Below, piece after piece: positions 1 through 8,001 of a stretch of DNA of 64,000 nt. The stretch is from positions 1-64,000 of the forward strand of contig JAQXZD010000091.1 in the NCBI GenBank assembly GCA_029227035.1, read 5' to 3'. Within the stretch, counting starts at the first letter, position 1; each line of letters opens with the position of its first letter. Source of the DNA: Lachnospiraceae bacterium (GTDB lineage Bacteria; Bacillota; Clostridia; Lachnospirales; Lachnospiraceae). The translations under genes and the position numbers were made by a program. The notes beneath the pieces were generated by a model, which saw nothing but the letters and a program-made list of their open reading frames with translations, made no database searches and was not told the DNA's origin.

Positions 1-1
1 C

Positions 2-49
2 AGCTACTATATCTGCAAATGGTTAGATGGAAACAACCGTGACAATTAG
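2..49 (+). CDS. possible C-terminal end of a gene entering from the left (partial)
   Basis: A short open frame runs from the window edge to a TAG stop at 47-49, eight bases before a strong plus-strand terminator hairpin. The last residues read SYYICKWLDGNNRDN. Position next to the terminator is the only argument for it; another frame also stops before the hairpin at 42. Too little is present to name a family. Confidence 0.35.
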   Translation, partial: SYYICKWLDGNNRDN

Positions 50-56
50 CCAGTAG

Positions 57-86
57 AAAACCCCGGAGCGCCATCTCCGGGGTTTT
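57..86 (+). terminator. intrinsic terminator
   Basis: A 12-bp stem, AAAACCCCGGAG at 57-68 with CTCCGGGGTTTT at 75-86, encloses a six-base loop. It is GC-rich and ends in a T run, so it is a rho-independent terminator for the gene entering from the left. The A and T tracts would let it work in the other direction too. Confidence 0.85.
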
Positions 87-185
87 CGCTTTGTGTACCA
101 CTTGGATATAATTTCTTTCTTAGCTGGCAATATTATAACATGTGCACTCAGCTAAATCAAGTATTCCCTCATTTTTTCAAATTAT

Positions 186-214
186 AAAGTATATTTTCGA
201 AGAAAATGTACTTT
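186..214. repeat. AT-rich inverted repeat downstream of radA
   Basis: The 13-base arm at 186-198 (AAAGTATATTTTC) pairs with 202-214 with one mismatch, around a three-base loop. It lies between the radA stop and the leftward terminator. It may stabilise the 3' end of the radA transcript, but it lacks the GC core of a normal terminator. The rest of 87-273 shows nothing recognisable. Confidence 0.4.
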
Positions 215-273
215 CGCCTACGCACCCATTCACGAAGCGAAGTTCAAATGTGCGCAGCTCCCGTTTATAAATG

Positions 274-1641
274 TTACTGAATCGCATCCAATGCTTCCCG
301 GACATTCGACACTCCTACCAGCTTCATGTTGGTTCTGCATTGCACACTTGCCAGGCTCACCTTCGGCATGATGCAGACTTCAAATCCCATCTTCTGTGCT
401 TCCGACACACGCTGCTCGATCATACTAACTCCGCGCACCTCACCGCTTAAGCCCACTTCGCCAAAACAGATTGTCTTGCTGTCAATGGTGAAGTCAAGCT
501 TGCTGGACATAATAGCTAGCACAATTCCCAGATCGATTGCCGGTTCATTCATCCGAATTCCCCCTGCAATATTCACATAGGCATCGCAGTCCGACAGTTG
601 CAGCCCGGCTCTTTTCTCCAGCACTGCCATCAGCAGATTAACCCGGTTAAAGTCTGTTCCGGTTGCAGTTCTCCTTGGATTATTAAAATAGCTGTGGCAG
701 ACAAGTGCCTGAATCTCCAGAAGTATCGGACGGGTTCCCTCGATGGAACATGCCACAATAGAACCGGATGCATTTTCCGGCTTGCCGCTCAGCATGTACT
801 CGGACGGATTCTCCACTTCCACCAGTCCCTCGGAACGCATCTCAAATACGCCGATTTCATTGGTCGAGCCGAAACGGTTCTTCACACCGCGCAAAATCCG
901 GTAGCTCTCGTAACGGTCACCCTCAAAATAAAGTACGGTATCCACCATATGCTCCAGTACACGTGGTCCCGCCACCACGCCTTCTTTGGTCACATGTCCG
1001 ACTATAAAAACAGATATTCCCATCCCCTTGGCTATCTGCATCAGTATTGCCGTTGCCTCACGTACCTGTGACACACTTCCAGGCGCCGAAGCAACATTCT
1101 CATGATACATGGTCTGAATACTGTCGATAATGACAATCTGCGGCTTTTTCTGCTCTATCACACCGCGAATTACATCCAGATTGGTCTCGCACAAAAGTTC
1201 CAGCTTATCCGTGAAAGATCCGATACGGTTTGCCCGCATCTTAATCTGCCTCGGTGACTCTTCCCCGGACACATACAATACCGACACGTTCCGGTCGGAC
1301 AGATTCTTGCATACCTGCAATAAAAGTGTTGATTTGCCAATTCCCGGATCTCCACCAACAAGAACGAGGGAGCCTTTTACAACTCCCCCGCCCAAGACGC
1401 GATCCAATTCCGGCATGGAGGTACTGATTCTGTCCTCCTCCGATTCCTCGATTGCAGAAAGAGGAACCGGCTTTGCCTCTGATGCCGGCTTCATCTTACC
1501 GGATGCACTGAGAGACTTTTTGTCTACCAGTTCTTCTACAAAGGTATTCCACTCCCTGCAGCCCGGACATTGTCCCATCCATTTTGCTGATTCGTATCCG
1601 CAGTTCTGACAAAAAAACACACTGGTTTTCGTTTTTGCCAT
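274..1641 (-). CDS. radA: DNA repair protein RadA (Sms)
   Basis: RadA is a RecA-like ATPase and DnaB-type helicase that extends branch migration during recombinational repair. The 455-residue length is normal. Visible features are a four-cysteine zinc finger at the N-terminus (Cys11, 14, 25, 28), Walker A GGDPGIGKST at 96-105, the family hallmark KNRFG near residue 255, and a C-terminal Lon-protease-like domain. It starts three bases after a 137-residue hypothetical gene and lies downstream of clpC, as in Bacillus where clpC-radA are co-transcribed. The usual next gene, disA, is absent. Identification is secure. Confidence 0.97.
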   Translation of the reverse strand: MAKTKTSVFFCQNCGYESAKWMGQCPGCREWNTFVEELVDKKSLSASGKMKPASEAKPVPLSAIEESEEDRISTSMPELDRVLGGGVVKGSLVLVGGDPGIGKSTLLLQVCKNLSDRNVSVLYVSGEESPRQIKMRANRIGSFTDKLELLCETNLDVIRGVIEQKKPQIVIIDSIQTMYHENVASAPGSVSQVREATAILMQIAKGMGISVFIVGHVTKEGVVAGPRVLEHMVDTVLYFEGDRYESYRILRGVKNRFGSTNEIGVFEMRSEGLVEVENPSEYMLSGKPENASGSIVACSIEGTRPILLEIQALVCHSYFNNPRRTATGTDFNRVNLLMAVLEKRAGLQLSDCDAYVNIAGGIRMNEPAIDLGIVLAIMSSKLDFTIDSKTICFGEVGLSGEVRGVSMIEQRVSEAQKMGFEVCIMPKVSLASVQCRTNMKLVGVSNVREALDAIQ

Positions 1642-1644
1642 ATA

Positions 1645-2058
1645 TTATCTCTTTTCTACTTTAATATCCACGGCATCTGCGCCCTCCAGTTCCACGCTGA
1701 GGCTCAGCTTGCCGCCAAGATTTGTCTTCATGGTTCCTGCCGACTTTCCGTCAATGGTAATCTCATATTCCGTCTCCTCGGAAAGCTCTAAGGTAATCTG
1801 TGCATCCTCCGGTCCTTCCACCGTAAACGCAACCGTATTCTCATCCTGCCGGAAATTGGTTACCGCAGTTCCCGGAACGGATTCATAGACAAACAATCCA
1901 TTACGCTCCAGTTTGGTAATCTCTCCAAATGTCTTAACTTTGTAAATGTCTCCATGAAACTCATAATTATCCAGCTTGGCTTTCGCACCTAATGTATAAT
2001 CTCCGAAGCTTAAAGTTCCATTCCCCTCTGTGCGAATTAATTCACTGATTGCAGCCAT
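1645..2058 (-). CDS. conserved hypothetical protein between clpC and radA
   Basis: A 137-residue soluble protein without signal peptide or membrane segment, predicted mostly beta-strand from alternating hydrophobic residues. Similar Clostridia proteins carry the database label endosialidase, but nothing here shows a catalytic motif, so I do not assign that activity. The ribosome site reads AGGAGG before the ATG. Being sandwiched between clpC (83 bases upstream) and radA (3 bases downstream) makes co-transcription with the stress/repair pair likely. Function unknown. Confidence 0.75.
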   Translation of the reverse strand: MAAISELIRTEGNGTLSFGDYTLGAKAKLDNYEFHGDIYKVKTFGEITKLERNGLFVYESVPGTAVTNFRQDENTVAFTVEGPEDAQITLELSEETEYEITIDGKSAGTMKTNLGGKLSLSVELEGADAVDIKVEKR

Positions 2059-2141
2059 GATTTATCCTCCTGTATTTTCTGTCATGTCGTAACTGCCCTA
2101 AATTAGTTACATCATTTCTATTAGCTTAAAGTATACCACTC

Positions 2142-4583
2142 TTACTCTTTCGTGACAACGATTTCCTTATTCTTTGTTGATACAATTACACTGTCTCCGG
2201 ATGCAATTTCCCCACTGATAATCTTCTCGGACAGGCGGTCTTCCACCTCCTCCTGAAGCTTTCTTCTGAGAGGCCTTGCGCCGTATTTTCTGTCATATGC
2301 TTTTTCAACGATAAGTTTCTTTGCCGCATCCCTTATGGACAGATCAATCTGAAGCTGTTCCTTACACCGTTTCTGCAGTTTTGCAGCCATAATCGTAATG
2401 ATCTGCTTCATGTCTTCTTTGTTCAATGCCCTGAATACAATGGTCTCGTCAATACGGTTCAAAAACTCCGGCTTGAAAATGCGCTTAACTTCTTCCATCA
2501 CGCTGCCCTTCATTCGCTCGTGATCCTGTTTCTCGTCCTCTTTTGCACCGAATCCAAGCTTCTTCGGCTCCACGATAGACTGCGCTCCCGCGTTGCTGGT
2601 CATGATAATAATCGTATTCTTAAAATCCACCTTTCGTCCCTGTGAATCTGTGATATGCCCGTCATCCAGTACCTGAAGCAGAATATTAAACACGTCCGGA
2701 TGGGCTTTTTCAATCTCGTCAAACAGAATCACGGAAAAAGGATTCCGTCTTACTTTTTCCGAGAGCTGTCCGCCATCCTCATGTCCCACATATCCAGGCG
2801 GTGAGCCAATCATCTTGGAAACACTGTGTTTCTCCATGTATTCGGACATATCTACCCGTATCATGGATTCCTCATTGCCAAATACCGCCTCTGCCAGCGC
2901 TTTGGAAACTTCTGTCTTTCCAACACCTGTCGGTCCCAAAAACAGGAATGAGCCAATCGGTCTGTTCGGATCCTTCAATCCTACACGGCCTCTTCTGACC
3001 GCCTTTGCCACTGCTGAGACTGCTTCCTCCTGTCCAATCACTCTCTTGTGCAGAATCTGTTCCAGTTTCTGCAGACGCACGGCCTCACTCTCCGTCAGAC
3101 GGCTGACAGGAATCTTGGTCCAGCCGGACACCACATCCGCAATCTCATTTTCGCCCACCTGTGCCGTCTTTTTTCCTGCCACACGGCGGTTTTTCCTGTT
3201 CAGCTTATCCCACGCTTCCTGAAGCTTCTCTTTCTCCTGTCTGAGTTCATGCGCTTTCTCAATATCTCCTTCGCGAAGAGATTCTTCTATCTCGGTATTT
3301 TTGTTTTGAATCTCGCTCTTTAACTCTGTCAGTTTATCATATCCATGTACCATGCCAAGCCGCATTTTTGAAGCAGCTTCATCCATGAGATCAATCGCCT
3401 TATCCGGCAAAAACCGATCCGACACATAGCGCGCGGACAGACGGACTGCTGCCTCAAGTCCTTCATCCGTAATCTCCACATGATGATGCTCCTCGTAAAG
3501 CCTGCGAAGTCCCTTTAATATCTCAACGGATTCCTCCTCGGTCGGTTCCTCCACCTGCACCGGCTGAAAGCGCCTCTCCAGTGCGGCATCTTTTTCGATA
3601 TACTTGCGGTATTCCTCTGTGGTGGTTGCACCGATTACCTGCACTTCACCTCTTGCGAGAGCCGGCTTTAAGATGTTTGACGCATCCAGCGCACCTTCCG
3701 CGCCACCGGCACCAATGATGGTATGAATCTCATCGATAAAAAGCATGACATTACCGGCATCTGCCACTTCATTGATTACTTTCTTAATCCGCTCCTCAAA
3801 TTCACCACGATATTTGGATTTTGCCACAAGGCCTGACATGTCAAGAGATACCAGTCTCTTATCCGCAACAATCTCAGGCACGGTTCCATTGACAATGCTC
3901 TGTGCAATTCCTTCAACGATTGCCGTCTTACCGACACCCGGCTCTCCAATCAGGCATGGATTGTTTTTTCCTCTCCTGCACAGAATCTGAATCACCCGTG
4001 CCGTCTCTTTTTCCCTGCCGATAACCGGATCCAGCATCCCCTGTGCCGCAAGTTTCGTTAAATCTCTGGAATAGCGATCCAGCGTCGGGGTTGCCGACTC
4101 TGCCTCTCCGCTTCTTCCGCGCTGTATCTCTTCCCTGTAATCTGCAGGATTTTCTCCCATTGCCACCAGTATATCCACAAACAGTTTCTGTGGGTTGGCA
4201 CCAAGCGTATTCAGGAGCCTGGATGCCGCGCAATCTCCATCCTTTACAATGGCCAGAAGAATATGCTCCGTTCCAATTTCACTGCTGTCAAAACGCTCCG
4301 CCATCTCCTCTGCACGTGCCAGTATCTCCTGCGCGCGCGGTGAATAGCCATCCCTGTCGGCAACGGTAATTTCCTCCCCGGTTGCCACAAGCTCCTCTAT
4401 CATCTGCTGTAAGGCTGTCAGTTCCACATTATTTGCCGCAAGAACTTCTGTGGCAACACCTGTCTGTTCCTTCAGAAGGCCTTCCAGAATATGCTCTGTT
4501 CCGATATAACTGCTGCCCTCCGCTTTTGACAGGCGTGTTGCATAACTCAATGCCTTTTTTGCTTTGTCCGTATATGGTTTCAC
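2142..4583 (-). CDS. clpC: ATP-dependent Clp protease ATPase subunit ClpC
   Basis: ClpC is the Hsp100 unfoldase that, with an adaptor such as MecA, feeds proteins into ClpP. The 813 residues show two N-terminal Clp repeats (about 1-145), a first AAA+ module with Walker A GEPGVGKT, a UVR/coiled-coil middle segment rich in Glu and Lys, and a second AAA+ module with GPTGVGKT and sensor motifs, ending in a basic C-terminal domain. The start codon is GTG, eight bases after AGGAGG. There is no ctsR-mcsA-mcsB upstream, so the usual heat-shock regulation by CtsR/McsB is not encoded next to it. The adaptor mecA is about 20 kb away in this window. Confidence 0.97.
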   Translation of the reverse strand: MKPYTDKAKKALSYATRLSKAEGSSYIGTEHILEGLLKEQTGVATEVLAANNVELTALQQMIEELVATGEEITVADRDGYSPRAQEILARAEEMAERFDSSEIGTEHILLAIVKDGDCAASRLLNTLGANPQKLFVDILVAMGENPADYREEIQRGRSGEAESATPTLDRYSRDLTKLAAQGMLDPVIGREKETARVIQILCRRGKNNPCLIGEPGVGKTAIVEGIAQSIVNGTVPEIVADKRLVSLDMSGLVAKSKYRGEFEERIKKVINEVADAGNVMLFIDEIHTIIGAGGAEGALDASNILKPALARGEVQVIGATTTEEYRKYIEKDAALERRFQPVQVEEPTEEESVEILKGLRRLYEEHHHVEITDEGLEAAVRLSARYVSDRFLPDKAIDLMDEAASKMRLGMVHGYDKLTELKSEIQNKNTEIEESLREGDIEKAHELRQEKEKLQEAWDKLNRKNRRVAGKKTAQVGENEIADVVSGWTKIPVSRLTESEAVRLQKLEQILHKRVIGQEEAVSAVAKAVRRGRVGLKDPNRPIGSFLFLGPTGVGKTEVSKALAEAVFGNEESMIRVDMSEYMEKHSVSKMIGSPPGYVGHEDGGQLSEKVRRNPFSVILFDEIEKAHPDVFNILLQVLDDGHITDSQGRKVDFKNTIIIMTSNAGAQSIVEPKKLGFGAKEDEKQDHERMKGSVMEEVKRIFKPEFLNRIDETIVFRALNKEDMKQIITIMAAKLQKRCKEQLQIDLSIRDAAKKLIVEKAYDRKYGARPLRRKLQEEVEDRLSEKIISGEIASGDSVIVSTKNKEIVVTKE

Positions 4584-4598
4584 TCTTCAAGCCTCCTG

Positions 4599-6122
4599 TT
4601 ACTCTAAGTCAATAAATTCAATATCGTCATCGGATTCGTCCCCGGTATCCTTATTCTTGGTTTTTTTCCACTGCTTATGTGGTTTCTTCGGTTCCGGTTC
4701 TTCTTCCGGTTCCTCTTCAAGCTCCGGCTCCTCTTCCGGCTCTTCCAGATCAAAATCTCCAAGAAGATCACTGATATCCGGTTCTTTCTTTTTCTGTTCT
4801 GTCTTTTCCGGTTTCTTCTGTGGCTCTTTTACAGTCTTTTGTGCCGGCCGGCTCTCCAGTTCTTCTTCCACATCCTCGTCTTCCTCTTCATCCTCATCGC
4901 CATTTTTCCGTTTTCCGGCAAGGATAATAATGACAATCAGAAGAATGATGACCACAACAATAAATGCATAGAGAATCATCCGGTTCTGTCTCTCCAGATC
5001 TTCCAGTTCCTGCGTCTGTCCAATCTCTTCCGGAAGTGTTTCTACAGTCTCCTGCTGCTGCATATAACTGTCAAAATCCACACACGCGAACGGATAAATA
5101 CTGTACGGATCCTCCCGGTCTATCATATACCATGCACCGTTTGCACCGTTTTCATCCACCAGCCAGATAAAGCATGCGGCAGAATCCGAATCCTCCCTGC
5201 TGATACATGGGTATGTCTCTCCCCAGAGTTCAATCTCTGCCTGTGCCATTCCTTCCGGAAGCACTTCTGCCGGAAGCTGGTCGGTCGGATAGAGTTTTAC
5301 CCCGTTTATCTCATAACATTTTTCCGCATCACCGGCTCCGTCTGCACCTTCCTCAGCCTCAGAGTCCGCTGCAGCTCCTTTTCTGGTAACCGTAATACAA
5401 TAAGAATCCGTCACGCCATTCTCGGCTTTCACAACAACTTTTACCTGATTTTCCCCGACCTTTAAATCCTCTCCGCCGGATATGGATTCCACGGAAGCCT
5501 TGCTGTCATTCGGCTTTGCGCTCACCACAATCGAAGTTACGTCCTCCTCCACTTCGACCGTATAATTCTTTATGTCTTTTTGGAAATCCGGGGAAAGTTT
5601 TCCTTCGGAAACGGTCAGTTCTGCCAGCGTGTTATCTGCAGATTTCTTTTTCTCCGTGGTTGCAGATTCATTCTTTACGGTAACATTTGCGCTTGCTCCG
5701 CCCACCTGCACCTGATCACCTTCCTGATTGCCTGCGGTCGGCGCCGACACGGAAAATCCTCCGGTTCCCGCTGCCTTTGCCTTGAAGGTAACGGTTCCGG
5801 TCGTTCTGGAATTGTCTGAACCGTAACTGCCAAGCGTCATACATACGGTTCCCGCATTGACATTCGCCGTGTCCGACGCGGACGAATAAGTAAACAGTTC
5901 CGTCGGATAAGTAAGGTTTACCGTGGCAGACACCCCTGCCGGAAGAGTAATCTGCACTTTCAGTGTATCGCCAATCTTCACGCTGGAGCTGCTGAATGCA
6001 ATAATCAGATTATCTGCATATGCTTTGGTATTCGGAATCATGAGCCATCCCACCAAAAGAGACAGTGCAATCAGACAGCCCAATATTTTTTTCCCTTTTT
6101 GTATCCATTTTTCTTTCATCAT
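4599..6122 (-). CDS. membrane-anchored cohesin-domain surface protein
   Basis: A 507-residue surface protein. In order: a signal/anchor helix (about 11-35), a cohesin-like beta domain (about 38-150), a cadherin-like beta-sandwich domain (about 165-250) ending VTVTRKG, a Cys-containing globular stretch (about 268-355), one transmembrane helix (about 381-403) followed by KRK, and a very acidic cytoplasmic tail of about 100 residues with repeated E-P-E-E units and basic patches. This topology exposes the cohesin outside. The gene directly upstream encodes a secreted glucosaminidase with a dockerin, a natural binding partner. Two adjacent ATGs compete as start; the ribosome site is weak. Domain calls rest on sequence pattern only. 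Confidence 0.8.
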   Translation of the reverse strand: MMKEKWIQKGKKILGCLIALSLLVGWLMIPNTKAYADNLIIAFSSSSVKIGDTLKVQITLPAGVSATVNLTYPTELFTYSSASDTANVNAGTVCMTLGSYGSDNSRTTGTVTFKAKAAGTGGFSVSAPTAGNQEGDQVQVGGASANVTVKNESATTEKKKSADNTLAELTVSEGKLSPDFQKDIKNYTVEVEEDVTSIVVSAKPNDSKASVESISGGEDLKVGENQVKVVVKAENGVTDSYCITVTRKGAAADSEAEEGADGAGDAEKCYEINGVKLYPTDQLPAEVLPEGMAQAEIELWGETYPCISREDSDSAACFIWLVDENGANGAWYMIDREDPYSIYPFACVDFDSYMQQQETVETLPEEIGQTQELEDLERQNRMILYAFIVVVIILLIVIIILAGKRKNGDEDEEEDEDVEEELESRPAQKTVKEPQKKPEKTEQKKKEPDISDLLGDFDLEEPEEEPELEEEPEEEPEPKKPHKQWKKTKNKDTGDESDDDIEFIDLE

Positions 6123-6143
6123 CTCTGCCCTTCCATGTACTTC

Positions 6144-7895
6144 TTATTGCTGAATCGTAGTAGTTCCCAAAATGTGACGGTTTATGTAAATCAGATCCAG
6201 AATATTTACGCCATCCTTTGTTTTTGTAACATCCGCTGCCTCAAGACAGTTTCCACTGAGTTTTTCCAATCCCAATATATGCCGGTTGACTTTAATCATG
6301 TCAAGGACATCGATTTTTCCATCCCCGTTGATATCTCCGTATATGATAAGCGGATACGAAGACAGCTTCTTTTTTCCGGAATCATACAACTCCAGCGTGC
6401 AGCCGGTATATACGGTTCCCGTAACACTCTTTCCGTCTGTTCCCACCAGTTTCATGGTGGCATTCTTTGCCGTCATCCCGTTGAGGAAAGCCGACGCCTT
6501 TGTCCCCGGCGTAATTCCTGTAATATATTTGTCACCCACTGCATAGATTGCGGAGGTCGGCACCTTATCCGGTGCTTCGCTTTCCTTCCGCACAACAGTG
6601 AGCGTGTAGGTCTTGGTCTTTCCACTCTGGGACTTACATTTTACCTTGACGGTATTCGTTCCCACTTTCAGTTTCTTTGTGCCGGTTCCCGTAACCGTCG
6701 AGGTGGACGCAACCGCTGTCGCTTTTACGGTTATGGACTCCGTTGCTCCATCCACCACAAGGGAATACTTTGTCGTTGAGCCCCGGAATGCAGGCGTTAA
6801 AGTCTGCCCTGTCACAGAAAGGGACTTCAGATAATTATTCGGATTTCCCGTCTTTTCAAAGGTGACCGCTGTATCTGGCATTCCCTTGTAAACCGGAATC
6901 CGAAAGACAAATGCCTGCTGCTTGTCCGTATATCCCTGACCGAGCTTGCGCCCTTCGGAATAGGCGGCCAGAAGATTGGTCATATACTGGTGGCTGTACA
7001 GGTTCTTGCTGTTGACCACATTGAATTTTTGAAAATACAAGGTATCCTGACCGACGCTTATGTAATTTTTCGCAAGAATCTGCGCGCCGCCCAAAAGTGC
7101 CTTGTACCTTGTGTCCCATCCTGCTTTTTTTGCATATGCCAGGCCGTTCTGAATTACTTTTGTGGTGGTATTTCCAAATGCCCCCACGTTAAAGTAATTA
7201 TAGTACCCTTCATAACCCTTATAGGTTCCGGATATCAGACTGCTTGTCCCCTTCAGTCCCTGCTCCTGCCGCACACGGGAAGCCAGATGATACGGACTTG
7301 CACCGACCGACTGTGCGATCTCTATAAACGCATCCGCATAATTTAACACCGTTCCATCGGCATCCTCGATATCCTCTGCCATAAAGGTTCCGTTCAGGAT
7401 TGCCGCTACACCTTCTCTGGTCTGGGACTGATTATAACTGAGACTCTCAAACTGAAAAATGTCCGTATCGTTCAAAAAATTGCGTGGATCCATGTAATAG
7501 GAAATATACTCGGATTTTGCTGCTACCCATGAAGAACCGTCATAAACCGTCCATGTATTCGTAAACCAGTCATATGCCCCGGAAGCCGTGGATTTCGTCG
7601 AATCGTCCCCGCTTTTCGGCACAAGATTTACACCGTTTGCGCTCTCTTTTTCAATAACTGTCTTCCATTCCAGTCCGGTATTTACCGCTTCAAACTGCCA
7701 GTTCGGATACTGCTCGTGAAGCTTTGCCAGAGGCTCGATATAACTGTCCGGAAATCCTAAAGCCTCCATCTGTACCTGAAACACCGGATCTATAACCGAT
7801 GCGTGAACATCCACACACACCCCGCCAAGCGCTCCGGTTATCAGAACCGCGCCACTCAGCAAAATACTCAGAAAGCGTCTGCCTTTTGCTTTCAT
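6144..7895 (-). CDS. secreted glucosaminidase with cadherin-like domain and C-terminal dockerin
   Basis: A cell-wall hydrolase of the N-acetylglucosaminidase (LytG/autolysin-like) fold. The protein has a signal peptide (basic start, hydrophobic core to about residue 32), a catalytic region with SPYHLASRVRQEQG and YYNYFNVGAFG (about 190-250), a cadherin-like domain (about 350-430), and a type I dockerin at the end with two calcium-loop repeats, GDINGDGKIDVLDMIKVN and a second copy ending LDLIYINRHILG. The chosen ATG at 7895 follows GGAGG by eight bases; a GTG five codons earlier lies inside that site. It is 21 bases upstream of the cohesin gene on the same strand, so the two are probably one transcript. 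Confidence 0.85.
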   Translation of the reverse strand: MKAKGRRFLSILLSGAVLITGALGGVCVDVHASVIDPVFQVQMEALGFPDSYIEPLAKLHEQYPNWQFEAVNTGLEWKTVIEKESANGVNLVPKSGDDSTKSTASGAYDWFTNTWTVYDGSSWVAAKSEYISYYMDPRNFLNDTDIFQFESLSYNQSQTREGVAAILNGTFMAEDIEDADGTVLNYADAFIEIAQSVGASPYHLASRVRQEQGLKGTSSLISGTYKGYEGYYNYFNVGAFGNTTTKVIQNGLAYAKKAGWDTRYKALLGGAQILAKNYISVGQDTLYFQKFNVVNSKNLYSHQYMTNLLAAYSEGRKLGQGYTDKQQAFVFRIPVYKGMPDTAVTFEKTGNPNNYLKSLSVTGQTLTPAFRGSTTKYSLVVDGATESITVKATAVASTSTVTGTGTKKLKVGTNTVKVKCKSQSGKTKTYTLTVVRKESEAPDKVPTSAIYAVGDKYITGITPGTKASAFLNGMTAKNATMKLVGTDGKSVTGTVYTGCTLELYDSGKKKLSSYPLIIYGDINGDGKIDVLDMIKVNRHILGLEKLSGNCLEAADVTKTKDGVNILDLIYINRHILGTTTIQQ

Positions 7896-7920
7896 ATCTG
7901 TTTCCTCCACTATTTATCTG

Positions 7921-7966
7921 TTAAGAACCCCTCCCTTTGGAACTAAAAAGGTTCTGAATAGTCACT
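7921..7966. repeat. short copy of an intergenic repeat end
   Basis: AGAACC and GGTTCT arms bracket about 20 bases, and the right end TTCTGAATAGTCAC (7952-7965) is identical to the right end of the large structured repeat at 28997-29010. The left side AGAACCCCTCCC resembles that element's left side. It looks like a minimal or internally deleted copy. Confidence 0.55.
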
Positions 7967-8001
7967 TGGTAAGTTAATTATAGTAAATCTGGCAGTTTGC
8001 G

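Noticed and set aside
1645-2058. Endosialidase function for the gene between clpC and radA
   Set aside because: This is only a database-style label; no sialidase Asp boxes or tail-spike features are visible in 137 residues.
4564-4971. Ser-rich plus-strand frame
   Set aside because: It is the reverse reading of the acidic Glu/Pro tail of the cohesin protein; the serine repeats mirror GAA/GAG codons.
4599-7895. Cellulosome component
   Set aside because: Only one cohesin and one dockerin, on a peptidoglycan hydrolase; no cellulases, CBMs or scaffoldin nearby.
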